Of a stretch of 64,000 bases of DNA, positions 54,871 through 64,000 are shown piece after piece; the first letter of the stretch is position 1, and every line of letters begins with the position of its first letter. Source of the stretch: Ceratotherium simum simum (lineage: Eukaryota; Chordata; Mammalia; Perissodactyla; Rhinocerotidae); contig NW_004454177.1 in assembly GCF_000283155.1 (NCBI RefSeq), forward strand, positions 9,843,775 to 9,907,774, read 5' to 3'. The translations under genes were made by a program, and so were the position numbers. Under the pieces are notes generated by a model. The model was not told where the DNA came from and did no database searches. It saw only the letters and a program-made list of their open reading frames with translations.

Positions 54871-56030
54871 CTTTTTGGAGAAAATCGTATGAAAACAAAC
54901 AAGTGGTGAGATGTAACATGTTCGTCAATGTGAAGACTCAGCACTGTAAAACCGTCCTTTCTGCAATTTTAATCAGACTTCCAGTAGGATATTTCAGAAA
55001 TTTGACAAAATGATCCCCAAAGCCATACAGAATAAAGGGCACAAATAGCTAAAAGAATTTTGAGAAAGAAGAACAAAGAAGGGAGCCTTGCTTGGCCGTA
55101 TACCAAGAAGAGTTCAAAGCTGTAGACACAAAACCAGCATGGCCCTGCCCAGAAATGGGCAAGTGGACCCTGGGGAAGATGGACAGCTGGAGCCAGGCAT
55201 GTGGGTGTGGTAGAGGTGGCACCACCAGTCAGGAGGAAGGGAGAGGCCTCGGGGAGGGAGGGTGACCAGCTATTGTCCATTTCTGCGGAGACCGGAACAA
55301 GGGCAACAGGCTTGAATTCCAGCAGGAAAGGTGCAGTTTAGGTCAAAGAAAGAGGGTCAGGATGAGGCCAAATGACTGAGGCAAACGGTGGCATTTCTCA
55401 CTGGATGACTAGGAGCTCCTCTTTTGAGAATGTTGGGGCTTGCCTGACTCTCTGTGTTCTGTGTATTGTTTCCGGTTTGATAAACATACAGCACTGGCAT
55501 CTCCAGACAGGCGGTGCGGCTGGTGCCTTGATCCGTGTCTCAGTCTGGTGCGGAGTATTTTGACACGGCACTTTCCACTTAGCGCCTCTGTGATCTGGCA
55601 GAGGGAGCCCTGCACAACAGGGGAGTGGGAGCCTTTCTGGACAGTGATGTGTCATTAGCTCCGGGAAAGTGGCAGGCAGTGTGGACACGAGGAGCAGGTG
55701 CTCATTTCCCCGGCCAGCGCTGAGACAGCCACACGCTCCCTGTCACTAGTATCTGGCCACATCCACTCCCTGACCTCTAGACCTGGACACAGAGTGACAC
55801 ACGGCTCCCACAGACAGGGACCCCTACTAGAAGACGCACAGCGCCACACTGGCATGGGAACATGCTCACATCACAGGCCTAAGCACGATCCTCCTAGACT
55901 TGCTGAGAAGACATTTGGGTGAGGTTGGGTTTCTCATGACTAAATTCCAGGGAAGGGACTTTTCCTGGTGCTGGGAGCTGCTTGGGTGTGGGAGACACTA
56001 TGCCTTAAACCCCTCCCCCAAACACAAACA

Positions 56031-56031
<1 letters not shown>
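54871..56031. other. Unique sequence with a possible conserved element at 55,380-55,640
   Basis: gtttccggtttgataaacat (FOX-like ATAAACA), ccagacaggcggtgcggctg and acggcactttccacttagcg are non-repetitive with retained CpGs. The rest has no recognised feature. Confidence 0.3.

Positions 56032-56062
<31 letters not shown>
56032..56062. repeat. (AC)n microsatellite
   Basis: About 15 AC units immediately before the LTR at 56,071. Confidence 0.97.
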
Positions 56063-56065
<3 letters not shown>

Positions 56066-56070
56066 TGCTC

Positions 56071-56544
56071 TGTGATATGGTTAATTTTATGTGTCAACTT
56101 GGCTGGGCCAAGGGGTGCCCAAGATACTTAGTCAAACATTATTCTGGGTGTTTCTGTGAGGGCATTTTTGGATGAGATTAACGTTTTAAATCAGTGGACT
56201 TTGAGTAAAGCAGATTGCTCTCCCTAACGTGGGTGGGCCTCATCCAGTCAGTTGAAGGCCTAAATAGAACAAAAAGACCAGCCTCCCTTGAGTGAGAGAG
56301 AATTCTCCAGTAGACTGCCTTTGGATATAATCTGCAACGTCAGGTCTTCCTGGGTCTACAGCAGATGGCTTTTGGATTAGAACTACAGCATCAGCTCTTC
56401 GGGGTCTCCAGCCTCCCAGCCCACCCTGCAGATTTTGGACTTGCCAGCCTCCATAATCATGTGAACCAATTCCTTATAATAAATCATTTTATATGTAAAC
56501 ACACATATATCCTATTAGTTCCCTTTCTCTGGAGAACTCTGACA

Positions 56545-56548
<4 letters not shown>
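56071..56548 (+). mobile_element. Solo LTR flanked by CA repeats
   Basis: tgtgatatggttaattttat, caacttggctgggccaaggg, cattattctgggtgtttctg, gggtgggcctcatccagtca, gaaggcctaaatagaacaaa, gacttgccagcctccataat and ctggagaactctgacaatac follow a common mammalian LTR-type repeat end to end (TG...CA). AATAAA near 56,479. Family name uncertain (ERVL/MaLR-like). Confidence 0.75.

Positions 56549-56577
<29 letters not shown>
56547..56577. repeat. (AC)n microsatellite
   Basis: About 15 AC units that start in the terminal 'tacac' of the LTR. Confidence 0.97.
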
Positions 56578-56581
<4 letters not shown>

Positions 56582-57269
56582 GCCGCTTGAGGCTGTAGTG
56601 CAGAATGGGATTTGGAGCATAACTATCTCTCCTTGTCTCCCTCTCTCCCTCCCCTGCTTCCCTTCCTCTGCCTCACACCTATCCACACAGCCCCTGCGGA
56701 GCCCAAGGATGGATAGGGATGGAGGTAGGAACTCTAGGGCCAGCATCCCAAGAGCAGACAGGGGCAGACCCTGGGAGTCCCATCTGGAGGAGCTTGTCCC
56801 ACCCTGGAGTTTCTTCAGTCTTACCCAGACCTCCTGGAATATTCCCTGAGGGCACCGCTGAATCACCTCTCCTGCCTGGGGGGCAATAGGGGCTTAACAA
56901 GCTCTGGTTTCTCTCGCTGGTCCTCTTCCTCACTCTGCCTCCCTCCCTCCCTCCGCCCCTCCCACCCTCCCTTCTCATTTCCACTGCCCGTACACCTGGG
57001 CAGTGTAATCGTTGCTGTTCTCAGACCCTTGGGAAACAGAGCCCCGGTCTCAGAGAGACGAGGGAGCTGTGTAAGGGAGGCCCCAGACCGGAAGTCAGAA
57101 AGCCGGTCCCTGGGGCTCACTTCACCTCTTCCCAGACCAGTGACCTTGTACCTGTCGCCAAGCAGCGCCCCTTTCCTCAGCTATGAGAGGAGGAGGGTAG
57201 ACAAGATGGTCTCCAAGGATGGGCATGTGGGGAACCTCCCCTCTGCCCCAGCTTGGGTGTAGTGGAGGC
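56578..57269. other. Unassigned GC/CT-rich sequence
   Basis: Contains a (CCTC)n-like run at 56,937-56,956. Overlapping open frames to 125 codons are compositional. No gene recognised. Confidence 0.4.
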
Positions 57270-57425
57270 AATGCTGGGTGTGCCTGGCACCTGGTGGGGG
57301 CACAGTGAGTATTCGCTGAACGTCACTGAATGATGGAATGACAGAGGACCTAGATTTGAGACCCAGGGTTGCGACCTTCGCCAAATCGCTAGGCTTCCTT
57401 AAATCTCAATTTCAGTGGAAATAAG
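57270..57425 (+). repeat. L2 tail followed by a MIR fragment
   Basis: tgtgcctggcacctggtggg and gagtattcgctgaacgtcac fit an L2 tail. gacctagatttgagacccag and gctaggcttccttaaatctc fit a MIR head and core. Confidence 0.5.
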
Positions 57426-57569
57426 TGTCTCAAAAGTGACCATCCTGGGAGGCCATACCTGTGAGAAGGAGCATTTCCCCTCAAGGTGGTCTAATTTCCT
57501 ACTTTAGGCACAATCCTTTTATAGGAATTTACACATTCAGAGCCATATTTTCTCAAGAATTTCCTGAGT

Positions 57570-57725
57570 GTCAGGTATTGGACTAGACTCGGAGTCACCA
57601 CATTTAATCATCTCAGCAATTCTATGCAGGACGCTTAGTAATCAGTGTTTCACAGAAGCAGAAGGAGAGAGATGGTGAAGTCACCCTCCAAAGTCGCAGA
57701 GCTAGGAAGTGGCTGAACTGAGACC
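57570..57725 (-). repeat. MIR SINE
   Basis: catttaatcatctcagcaat, gtttcacagaagcagaagga and gcagagctaggaagtggctg are diverged MIR in reverse complement. Confidence 0.7.
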
Positions 57726-57835
57726 CAAACATTCATTCATTCACAATTCCTCCAGGCCCTGTGGTTGACACTGGGCATGCAGTGGTGGATCAGGTTGACG
57801 GGGTTCATGTGCCCATGGGGCTTACATCTTTGAGA
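57726..57835 (-). mobile_element. L2 3' end fragment, antisense
   Basis: aacattcattcattcacaat, ggttgacactgggcatgcag and atgtgcccatggggcttaca are the reverse complement of the L2 3' end. Confidence 0.65.
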
Positions 57836-58395
57836 GTCCTTCCCAGAGCTGTTCCACTCTCCCTTGCCAGATGGTCTCTAAGACACTTTAGTCCCAACAC
57901 TAGGTCCTATGACAGCTCTGATTCTAGGTCCTACGATGGCTCTTGGTCTGGCACAGCTGCCCTCCACCTTCAGCCAGCAGGAGCCTCAGCAGCCCTTTGG
58001 GGTCAGATTGGGGGAACGAAGTGAGCACTTAGTTCGTGTAGCACGATTCCCACCATTGGTCATCCTGCCTTCAAACTTGCCCAGCAGCTGGACACACCAA
58101 CTCCAGGAGCCCCATGGGGTAGCATCCTGGCACCCTGAACCTCGGGACAGGCAAGGTTGAAGGAGAAAAGGGAGACGGCCCCATGAGGAGGCAGGAGACA
58201 GCTTGGGGTGAGACAGAGCAGATCTGACCATGCGACTCCCCTTCCCGGTCCTCTCAGAGGCTCCCCTTGCTGGAAAGTTAAACAACCAGCCCCTTGAGTG
58301 GCTTACAAAGAGCTCCAGATGAGTCCTGCCCATCCAGATCTCCCGCAGAGTAGATTAGGAGACTGTGCTTTGGGTGAGTATATGCCAGCAGATTT
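57836..58395. other. Unassigned sequence with a short local duplication
   Basis: ctaggtcctatgacagctct at 57,901 is echoed by ctaggtcctacgatggctct at 57,925, a 24-bp tandem duplication. No gene recognised. Confidence 0.45.
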
Positions 58396-58525
58396 TACTC
58401 TAAATATCAGACTGTGCATCTGTCTCCAGCAGTCGCCAGATTCTGGGGTCCTCCAGGGCACAGACCTCCAGGTCTTGCACACAGTTGGTACTGAAGAAAT
58501 ATTTGCTGAGGGAATGAATGAATGC
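58396..58525 (+). mobile_element. L2 3' tail, sense
   Basis: ctccagggcacagacctcca, cacacagttggtactgaaga and gctgagggaatgaatgaatg match the L2 tail. Confidence 0.7.
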
Positions 58526-58925
58526 AGAGCTGAGTGAACATTCCTCAAGGGACTGAGTGCAAGCCCTGGAGGCTGGGATCAGAGTAATATGCACCTGATT
58601 CTGGCCACCTCTTCCAGATGCTCCCTACTCCGAGCACACAGCTTCCCCCCTTCCCTGCAGAGCCCATAGTTAACGCGGCCCCCTCAGTAATAAACATGCA
58701 CCTTGCGGACTCCAATCTTTCTCATTAGGGGCTGAGGCAGATTGCTCATCTTCTTTTCCTGGTGCTGATGAATGAATCATGCTGCCCAGCAGATGGCCCT
58801 GTGCTGTCCTGGGTGAAAGTGCTCCCGTCCTTTCGGGACCTGGTACCAGTGGCCAACACAGAGACCCCGCATTGTGTGGACGTGGGCCCATAGGGGAGAA
58901 GGTGGTCCACGTGGTGCTCCAGTCC
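58526..58925. other. Unique sequence with a possible conserved core
   Basis: 58,660-58,755 (catagttaacgcggccccct, gtaataaacatgcaccttgc, ctttctcattaggggctgag) is non-repetitive with retained CpGs and homeodomain/FOX-like words. Confidence 0.3.
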
Positions 58926-59265
58926 TAAGGGGCTTTAGGTTAAAGCCTCAACCTTCAGCCTGACATTCAAGGCCCTTTCAGGCTTGGTCTCAGCTTGCTT
59001 GCCAGGTTGGACCTTTGTTCTCTAAACCCCTCCAGACAGCATGTTCCTTCCTTCTCCAGGAGTTCATTCATGCCGTACCCCTTTATTGAGTCCTCCTCCT
59101 TACATGTCTCTCTGAAGCTCACTCATTGTGAAAAAGCCTATAAAAGTGACACCTCCTCCATGGAGCCTTCCCTGACCACTCGCAGTGCAGAATTCCCATG
59201 TCCTCCTTTTACACTCAGCAGGGAATGTCTTCTAGCCCCAGCTCTGTCACTAACTTTGTGTCACT
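58926..59265 (+). mobile_element. L2 LINE fragment, sense
   Basis: gacattcaaggccctttcag, cctccagacagcatgttcct, tggagccttccctgaccact and cagaattcccatgtcctcct follow L2 order. Confidence 0.72.
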
Positions 59266-59339
59266 TTCCCTACCCATGTCTCAGATTCCTTGTGTTTAAA
59301 GGAAAGAAAACACAGACTTTTCTTGAAATTTAAATGACC

Positions 59340-59465
59340 TTCATTCATTGAACATTTACAAACATTTACTCCATATTTAGTTCAAAACACACAGGAGAAG
59401 GTGCAGAGGAGAAAAAGATGAATAAAATACAGCTTCACCCACAAGTTCACTGGAAAATAATCTAG
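59340..59465 (-). mobile_element. L2 3' end fragment, antisense
   Basis: ttcattcattgaacatttac, aaacatttactccatattta and gaggagaaaaagatgaataa fit the reverse complement of an L2 tail. Confidence 0.5.
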
Positions 59466-59499
59466 ATGATGATGATGATGATGATAATAATAATAACAG
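59466..59499. repeat. (GAT)n(AAT)n compound trinucleotide repeat
   Basis: About six GAT units followed by about four AAT units. Confidence 0.95.
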
Positions 59500-59649
59500 T
59501 AGCTTCCCATTTATGCTTTCCAGGGCATATTGGGCTAAATGTTTTATATACAGACAAACATAAAGGAGAAAATAATACCAAGTAATAAAGTGCTTTGAAA
59601 TTAGATAGAGCTGCAAATAAAAATGATCTTGCTATCACTACTCGTCTTT

Positions 59650-59762
59650 AGACATCTGTCCGTCTTCACTCCCATTCAGGCTACAAGCTCCACAAATCAG
59701 AACAGGAATCATCCCTCTTTGTGGATTCCATGGTGCCCTCAGCAAAGTGTGTCTCAATCCGT
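59650..59762 (+). mobile_element. L2 3' fragment, sense
   Basis: cactcccattcaggctacaa, gctccacaaatcagaacagg and ggtgccctcagcaaagtgtg match the L2 3' end without its tail. Confidence 0.6.
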
Positions 59763-60214
59763 GGTTGTCTGCTGATTGGTTACAGTTCTTCCAGAACCAA
59801 GGGGACCAGAGGAAAGGCTGCCCGGTCAGAGGTAAACAACACTGGAGGTCCAGTCAACAGGGCCTTACTGAGGTCACCTCGTCCAGGCCTGCCATCGGCC
59901 AGGCCCAGCAGGCAAGGAGAAGTTGTCCTTCTTTGAAGGGCTTCAAAGTAGAAACATCTGCTTTTCCCGGTAGGTCCTGAGTTCTGACTCTTGTTCTCTC
60001 AAAATTCTTCTCTTGGTCTTATGCCCTCCTCCCGGATCTTCTCTTAGAAACATCCTTTGTCTGCAAGGAAAGAGCAATGCCCTTCACGTCCTCTTTCCTC
60101 ACTCGCCCTCCCGGTCAGCAACATCTCCTCCCTCCCAACGCAACAGGCGCCCACGGCTTTCAGCCGCTCCAGGTTCCACCCAGATGGAAACGCATCCACA
60201 CTAAGTTGGTGGGC
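59763..60214. other. Unassigned sequence
   Basis: No gene or repeat recognised. Confidence 0.35.
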
Positions 60215-60365
60215 AAGGCCTGAGCATCGGAAGACGTGGATCGGGTCTCGACTCTGGACCCGGCCCAGCTCTGCCTCTATAACTCTGAAGAGTAAATGCC
60301 ATCCTTCCTCACTTCTAGGCTCATTAGGAGAATCAAATAAGATGATGTCTTAATGGACCTTACCA
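60215..60365 (+). repeat. MIR SINE
   Basis: gaagacgtggatcgggtctc, tctataactctgaagagtaa and gagaatcaaataagatgatg follow a diverged MIR. Confidence 0.55.
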
Positions 60366-61112
60366 TCTGGGTCATGTGAAACAGAGCTGAGGGGTCATTA
60401 TTACCTGCATTTTAAAGAGAGTCCTTTAGGTTTCAAGTTTTAAAGCAGTTTTACTAAACCTCATGATGGAAGTTCAGACCAAGTTCAGACCTTTCTTCTT
60501 TTCCGGAAAGAAAAGAGATATGGGGACACCAGGATTGCTCAGGACCCATCAGTGTCACCATACAAGTAGGCACAAGTCTTTGGTCAGTCTGTCTCCCTTC
60601 TCTGTCACTCAGGGTAGGTGCTGCGGGAGCAGGGAGGGAAGGGTGGACTCCTCTTGTGCTGGGCAAGAGAGGGGACAAGTGGGGAGGTCACTGCAGTGTC
60701 CGGCTGGGGCAGGATGCTCCTTGTGGCCCAGCTAGTCTCTAGGTCACTTCACAAAAGGTCACTGTACCTGCATGGAGAATTTTCCAGCTTTTAATGAAGC
60801 CACCAAAGCAGTGCGTCGGTAAAGTTCAGCCTCTAATCCCCAATCAAGGCTCTGGGCCTTAGCTGCATCCGGCATCTGGTAGGCAATGGCTATGGTAATT
60901 GTTGCTCACCCTCTCTCTCACCTTCCAGCACAATTTCCAGTGGGAGGGGATCCTTCCCTCTGGCTCCTGACAGCCAGAGACCTCTCCCCAAGGTGATGTC
61001 TCAGAGTGCGAATGGGGAAAGTTCTGGGTTCAGCCTAGCTTCCAGCTCCCCCCACTTCCCTGTCCCCCCGAGCCCCTCCCCTGCTCCTTTCAGTGTCCCC
61101 ATTCTGTGTTGC
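60366..61112. other. Unique sequence with a possible conserved core at 60,770-60,930
   Basis: cagcttttaatgaagccacc, cagtgcgtcggtaaagttca, ctctaatccccaatcaaggc and ggctatggtaattgttgctc are non-repetitive with TAAT cores and CpGs. Confidence 0.3.
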
Positions 61113-61300
61113 TTGTGGCCTTAGGCCATTTATTAAGAACCTACTCTGTGCCAGGCACTTTTCATACGTCATCATTTAATTCTCAAAATAAGCTTTCGAG
61201 GAAGAGTGACCCCAGCCCTTTTCACCAGAGGGACAACCGAGGGTCTTAGAAGGTGTGACTTGCTGTGGCCCCACAGATGGCAAAGGGCAGATCTCAGACT
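61113..61300 (-). repeat. MIR SINE
   Basis: ggccatttattaagaaccta, ctctgtgccaggcacttttc, gtcatcatttaattctcaaa and gtggccccacagatggcaaa are MIR in reverse complement. Confidence 0.78.
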
Positions 61301-61514
61301 TTCTCTGGGTCTGTGGGACCCCAGAACCTTACCACACCAGTTCCCACCCCACTGTGGATGTGACATGAGCTTTGCCGGGGCCGGGGGCTTAGGACAAGAA
61401 AGGATGACTAGATCGCTATCAAACAGATTATTACAATAATGACAGCTGCCGTTTTTGAGCCAGTGTCCTGGCATTTAGTAGATGGTGAGTATTCAGTTTT
61501 TTTTACATGAAAGG

Positions 61515-61750
61515 TACTATCTGGGCACATTACTACCCATCTCACTTAGCTTCACAACAATCCTGCCAGATGAGAACTTTATCCCCATTTTACAGATGAA
61601 CAAACAGAGACATAGAGAGATTAAATTTATCTACAAGTTTAACTGGATTAAATTTCCACTTTTGTAGGTAGAAATTAGAAAAATATCATCAACTTCATAT
61701 GGCTCAGCCTAATTATAAGTAAAGTAGTGAAGTTCGAACCCAGTTCTTTA
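61515..61750 (-). repeat. MIR SINE
   Basis: ctcacttagcttcacaacaa, ttatccccattttacagatg, gacatagagagattaaattt and gaagttcgaacccagttctt are MIR in reverse complement. Confidence 0.8.
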
Positions 61751-62214
61751 TTAATTCCAAAATTCCTCCCTTCCCCAATAAAGCATAGCCTTCCTTTTGC
61801 AGTTTTTTGAAGCTATATGATAAAATAGAAGAGAATTGGTATGAAGAATAGAACATCAGCTCTGCTAACCTTCTCTATCAACTCTGGAAGGTCTTTTTCC
61901 TGTTCTAAGAAGCACTGGCCTGGTGGGACTTTCCTGAGCAGGAGCCATCTCTAAAGGCTGCCGGGCAGAAGCAAACAGGCTAGACTTTGGGCTTGGAACA
62001 ACCACAACAGCATAGACACACAAACAACTCTCTAGGTAGAAATGCGTGGGGCAACGCCTGAGTGGATAGAGGTTTTCGCATAGCATTGTTCCTGAGATGG
62101 GGCAGACCAGAGACAGAGACCCCTGAAAGTGAAAGGGAGTGGGTTGGGGTCTCGCCACATGCCTACCCCAGACTCAGCAGAATGCACACCTCTCGTCAGA
62201 GTTGAACTCCTGGT
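61751..62214. other. Unassigned sequence
   Basis: No gene or repeat recognised. Confidence 0.35.
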
Positions 62215-62460
62215 CGTAGACATGTGATTGGGATTTACTTTGATTTCCAAAAGTGGACGGTTGTGCCAGCCTCCCAACAACACAAAAGCTTATGCATTAT
62301 TTACCAGTCACTAGAAAAGTCAGCTTAGGAGGCAAAGAACACGTTTCCATTATAACCCTCATCAGAGTGCCAGAGAAGCATGTGGCGTTAGAGCTCAAAA
62401 AATGCTGGCAAATCATGGACAAAAATGTTGACAAAAGAGTAAAAATAGTGGAATGAGGTG
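62215..62460. other. Possible conserved non-coding element
   Basis: AT-rich unique block with aagcttatgcattatttacc, gtttccattataaccctcat and gcatgtggcgttagagctca. No repeat signature. Confidence 0.3.
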
Positions 62461-62859
62461 AGAGATGTCTGCCCCTGGCCCTGTCCCACGGCCGTCCCCT
62501 ACAAATGGTGGCGTCTCCGTAAGCACGGGAGCACCTTGCTTCAAAATACATTTCATGTTGTTAACGGGGCGAGGCCATTTCAAGCTCCAGTTTATGGTCT
62601 GAACAACTTGAGGGGCTGAGGCGAGGTTCTTCCTTCTTTGGGACAGCATTGAGACCCGTGTCCTTTGAACTGTGTCCTGGTTCAGTCCTCTCCATCTTCT
62701 CTGCCCTAACTGCTGCCTGATGAAGGATACTGAAGATATTTAGCTGGCCAGGATGCACGCTGTGACTGTGTCCATCTTTGTTGACCTCCCCAGCAAGGCT
62801 AAGTGAGACTCTCCCATCCTCTCCAACCCATGCTTTCATGAAATCCTTTCACCGCTAAG
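62461..62859. other. Unassigned sequence
   Basis: CpG-containing start (cccacggccgtcccctacaa) but no island or gene recognised. Confidence 0.35.
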
Positions 62860-63016
62860 CTGCAATATTGGAATCACCTGCAACACTTTAAAAATATTGA
62901 TACCTGGGTCCCTCCCCAGGAGGTTCTGGCTTAATTGTTCTGGAGCATGGCTTGGGCATCAGAACACTAAGTCTGGGTTCCTGACCAGCTGTTTCTAATG
63001 TGCAGCCAAGCCCAAA
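62860..63016 (+). mobile_element. hAT-Charlie non-autonomous element
   Basis: attggaatcacctgcaacac, gatacctgggtccctcccca, gcttgggcatcagaacacta and ctaatgtgcagccaagccca match the same type of hAT family as 22,206-22,398. Confidence 0.7.
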
Positions 63017-63039
63017 AACCTCTGTATAAGCTCTATTGT

Positions 63040-63120
63040 CTCCCCATTACCTACATAGTCCTTGGCATTCAAGGAATATTTGTTGAATGAATGAATGAAG
63101 GTTGATGAAGAAATGAATGC
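63040..63120 (+). mobile_element. L2 3' tail, sense
   Basis: agtccttggcattcaaggaa and tatttgttgaatgaatgaat are the L2 tail. The tail ends in a (GAAT)n run. Confidence 0.7.
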
Positions 63121-63139
63121 ATGCAGGGCTTCCTACCCA

Positions 63140-63345
63140 GGAGCGAGCAACAGAATAACCTGGGAATGTTTTGCAAAACATATGAGCCCTGGCCCATCAC
63201 CCCTTCTATTCTCCATGCCCCTCCATCATCCTCCTCATCATCCACCAATTCAGATTCAGTTCATCTGCCTATAGTTTGGGTTTGTATGCTTTGAAAAAAA
63301 CTCGCCAGGTGATTTTGATGCACCGATCTGGTTAAGAAAAATGAG
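63140..63345 (-). mobile_element. Possible MER5A-like fragment with internal insertion
   Basis: gcaacagaataacctgggaa and aaaacatatgagccctggcc at one end, and cgccaggtgattttgatgca at the other, are MER5A-like, but the middle (63,185-63,290) is unrelated. Confidence 0.4.
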
Positions 63346-63439
63346 TGAATGAGAGAATGAATAAGACATTTGAGCTAATAGAAGGAGTTTGGGGACCAAG
63401 AAACTGAAGAAGCAAAGACAGTTGAGCATTCTATATGGT

Positions 63440-63700
63440 TTAGGAAATTGGTGGGTATGATCTTCCACAAATCTTGTTTCCTTTCACGCAATTGGCAAAA
63501 TAAACAGCACTTGCTGGGGAAGCAAGAAGCAGCTCTTTCCTCCTTCCTGTCCCTCCTTCTCCTCTTTTCTAGGAGAAGCCAATAATTGCCTGGAAGCATG
63601 AGCCTGGCCTTTTCCCTTTAGATTCCAATTTGCAGGTCGCAGTGGTTGCTGCCTTATTGTTAGCACATATATTGGATTGGAAATTGAGGTCATGGTGAGG
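63440..63700. other. Possible conserved non-coding element
   Basis: tttcctttcacgcaattggc, gccaataattgcctggaagc and agcacatatattggattgga are non-repetitive with CCAAT/ATTGG and TAAT cores. Confidence 0.3.
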
Positions 63701-63925
63701 AGGGGGAAAGGAGGAAGAGGGAGGAGGGATGGGCCAATTCGGAAGTTGGAGATTAATTGCACCTCCCAGCTCAACTCTGCAGGACCTTGTTCAAGCCATT
63801 TAACCTGCAGTCACTGGGACTTTAGGGAGTAACAGAGAAAGTCAGTGGTGAGGGTGAAGAAAGAAAGAGACGAGCAAGTCAGCCCCTGCAGGCAGCGGGG
63901 CCCTTCTCCTTCTCTGCTGTTCCAG

Positions 63926-64000
63926 AGGGAGGTGCAGCAGCTCTGCGAGGACGCACAGCTTCTCCTCGGCCTTGACATTCAAGGGCCATCAACAGCCAGG
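63926..64000 (+). CDS. Possible start of an exon cut by the window edge (tentative)
   Basis: A strong acceptor-like tract, cccttctccttctctgctgt followed by tccag, ends at 63,925. The next 75 bases are open in the frame beginning R-E-V-Q-Q-L-C-E-D-A-Q-L-L-L-G-L-D-I-Q up to the edge, and also in one other frame. The peptide is not recognised. Without the 3' part, donor site or homology it may be chance. Confidence 0.2.

Noticed and set aside
1..64000. CRISPR arrays, operons, phage, plasmid or biosynthetic clusters
   Set aside because: The window is mammalian nuclear DNA by its SINE, LINE and LTR content. No regularly spaced repeats or bacterial-type gene organisation exist.

Overview
This is nuclear genomic DNA of a placental mammal, most likely a perissodactyl (horse, ass, rhinoceros or tapir). 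The diagnostic evidence is eight copies of the tRNA-derived ERE SINE, with heads such as gggccggccc.gtggc..agcggttaag and tails such as gaggaagattggccctgagc, seven of them with clear target-site duplications. They sit on a generic eutherian background of MIR, L2, L1, hAT-Charlie (MER5A-like) and LTR remnants. I cannot tell horse from rhinoceros by eye. The window contains no gene that I can support: no long ORF, no obvious chain of exons and no CpG island. The longest open frames come from dinucleotide repeats and transposon fragments. It reads as intergenic or deep intronic DNA. Layout: 1-5 kb holds an antisense LTR, a 3' L1 fragment joined to an LTR, and a compound TG/AG microsatellite. 5.2-9.4 kb is an antisense L1/HAL1-type LINE with ORF1 relics, two EREs and one MER5A insertion. 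9.5-16 kb has L2 and MIR pieces, a probable ERV LTR carrying an ERE, and a possible decayed membrane-protein sequence at 14.6-14.95 kb. 16.6-17.4 kb is non-repetitive DNA with four perfect POU octamers, a strong enhancer candidate. 18-25.4 kb is a cluster of LTRs, hAT elements and MIRs, with a tRNA-Phe-derived relic at 20.16 kb. 26.4-30 kb has several non-repetitive, AT-rich but CpG-retaining blocks that look conserved. 30-45 kb is L1, L2, MIR and LTR remnants, one ERE and ordinary unique DNA. 45.8-51.2 kb is a large antisense L1 with a small internal inverted duplication, a nested sense L1 tail and four EREs all in the same orientation. 51-64 kb is L2, MIR and hAT fragments, a solo LTR bracketed by CA repeats, several possible conserved blocks, and at the very end a strong splice-acceptor-like sequence followed by an open frame to the window edge. 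There is no operon-like or pathway organisation. If the window has a function, it is most likely distal cis-regulation, with the octamer block at 17.1-17.4 kb and the block at 26.4-27.1 kb the best candidates. Repeat family names are recognised from memory of consensus sequences and boundaries are approximate, usually within 10-40 bases. 'Conserved' is inferred from composition and absence of repeats, not from an alignment.
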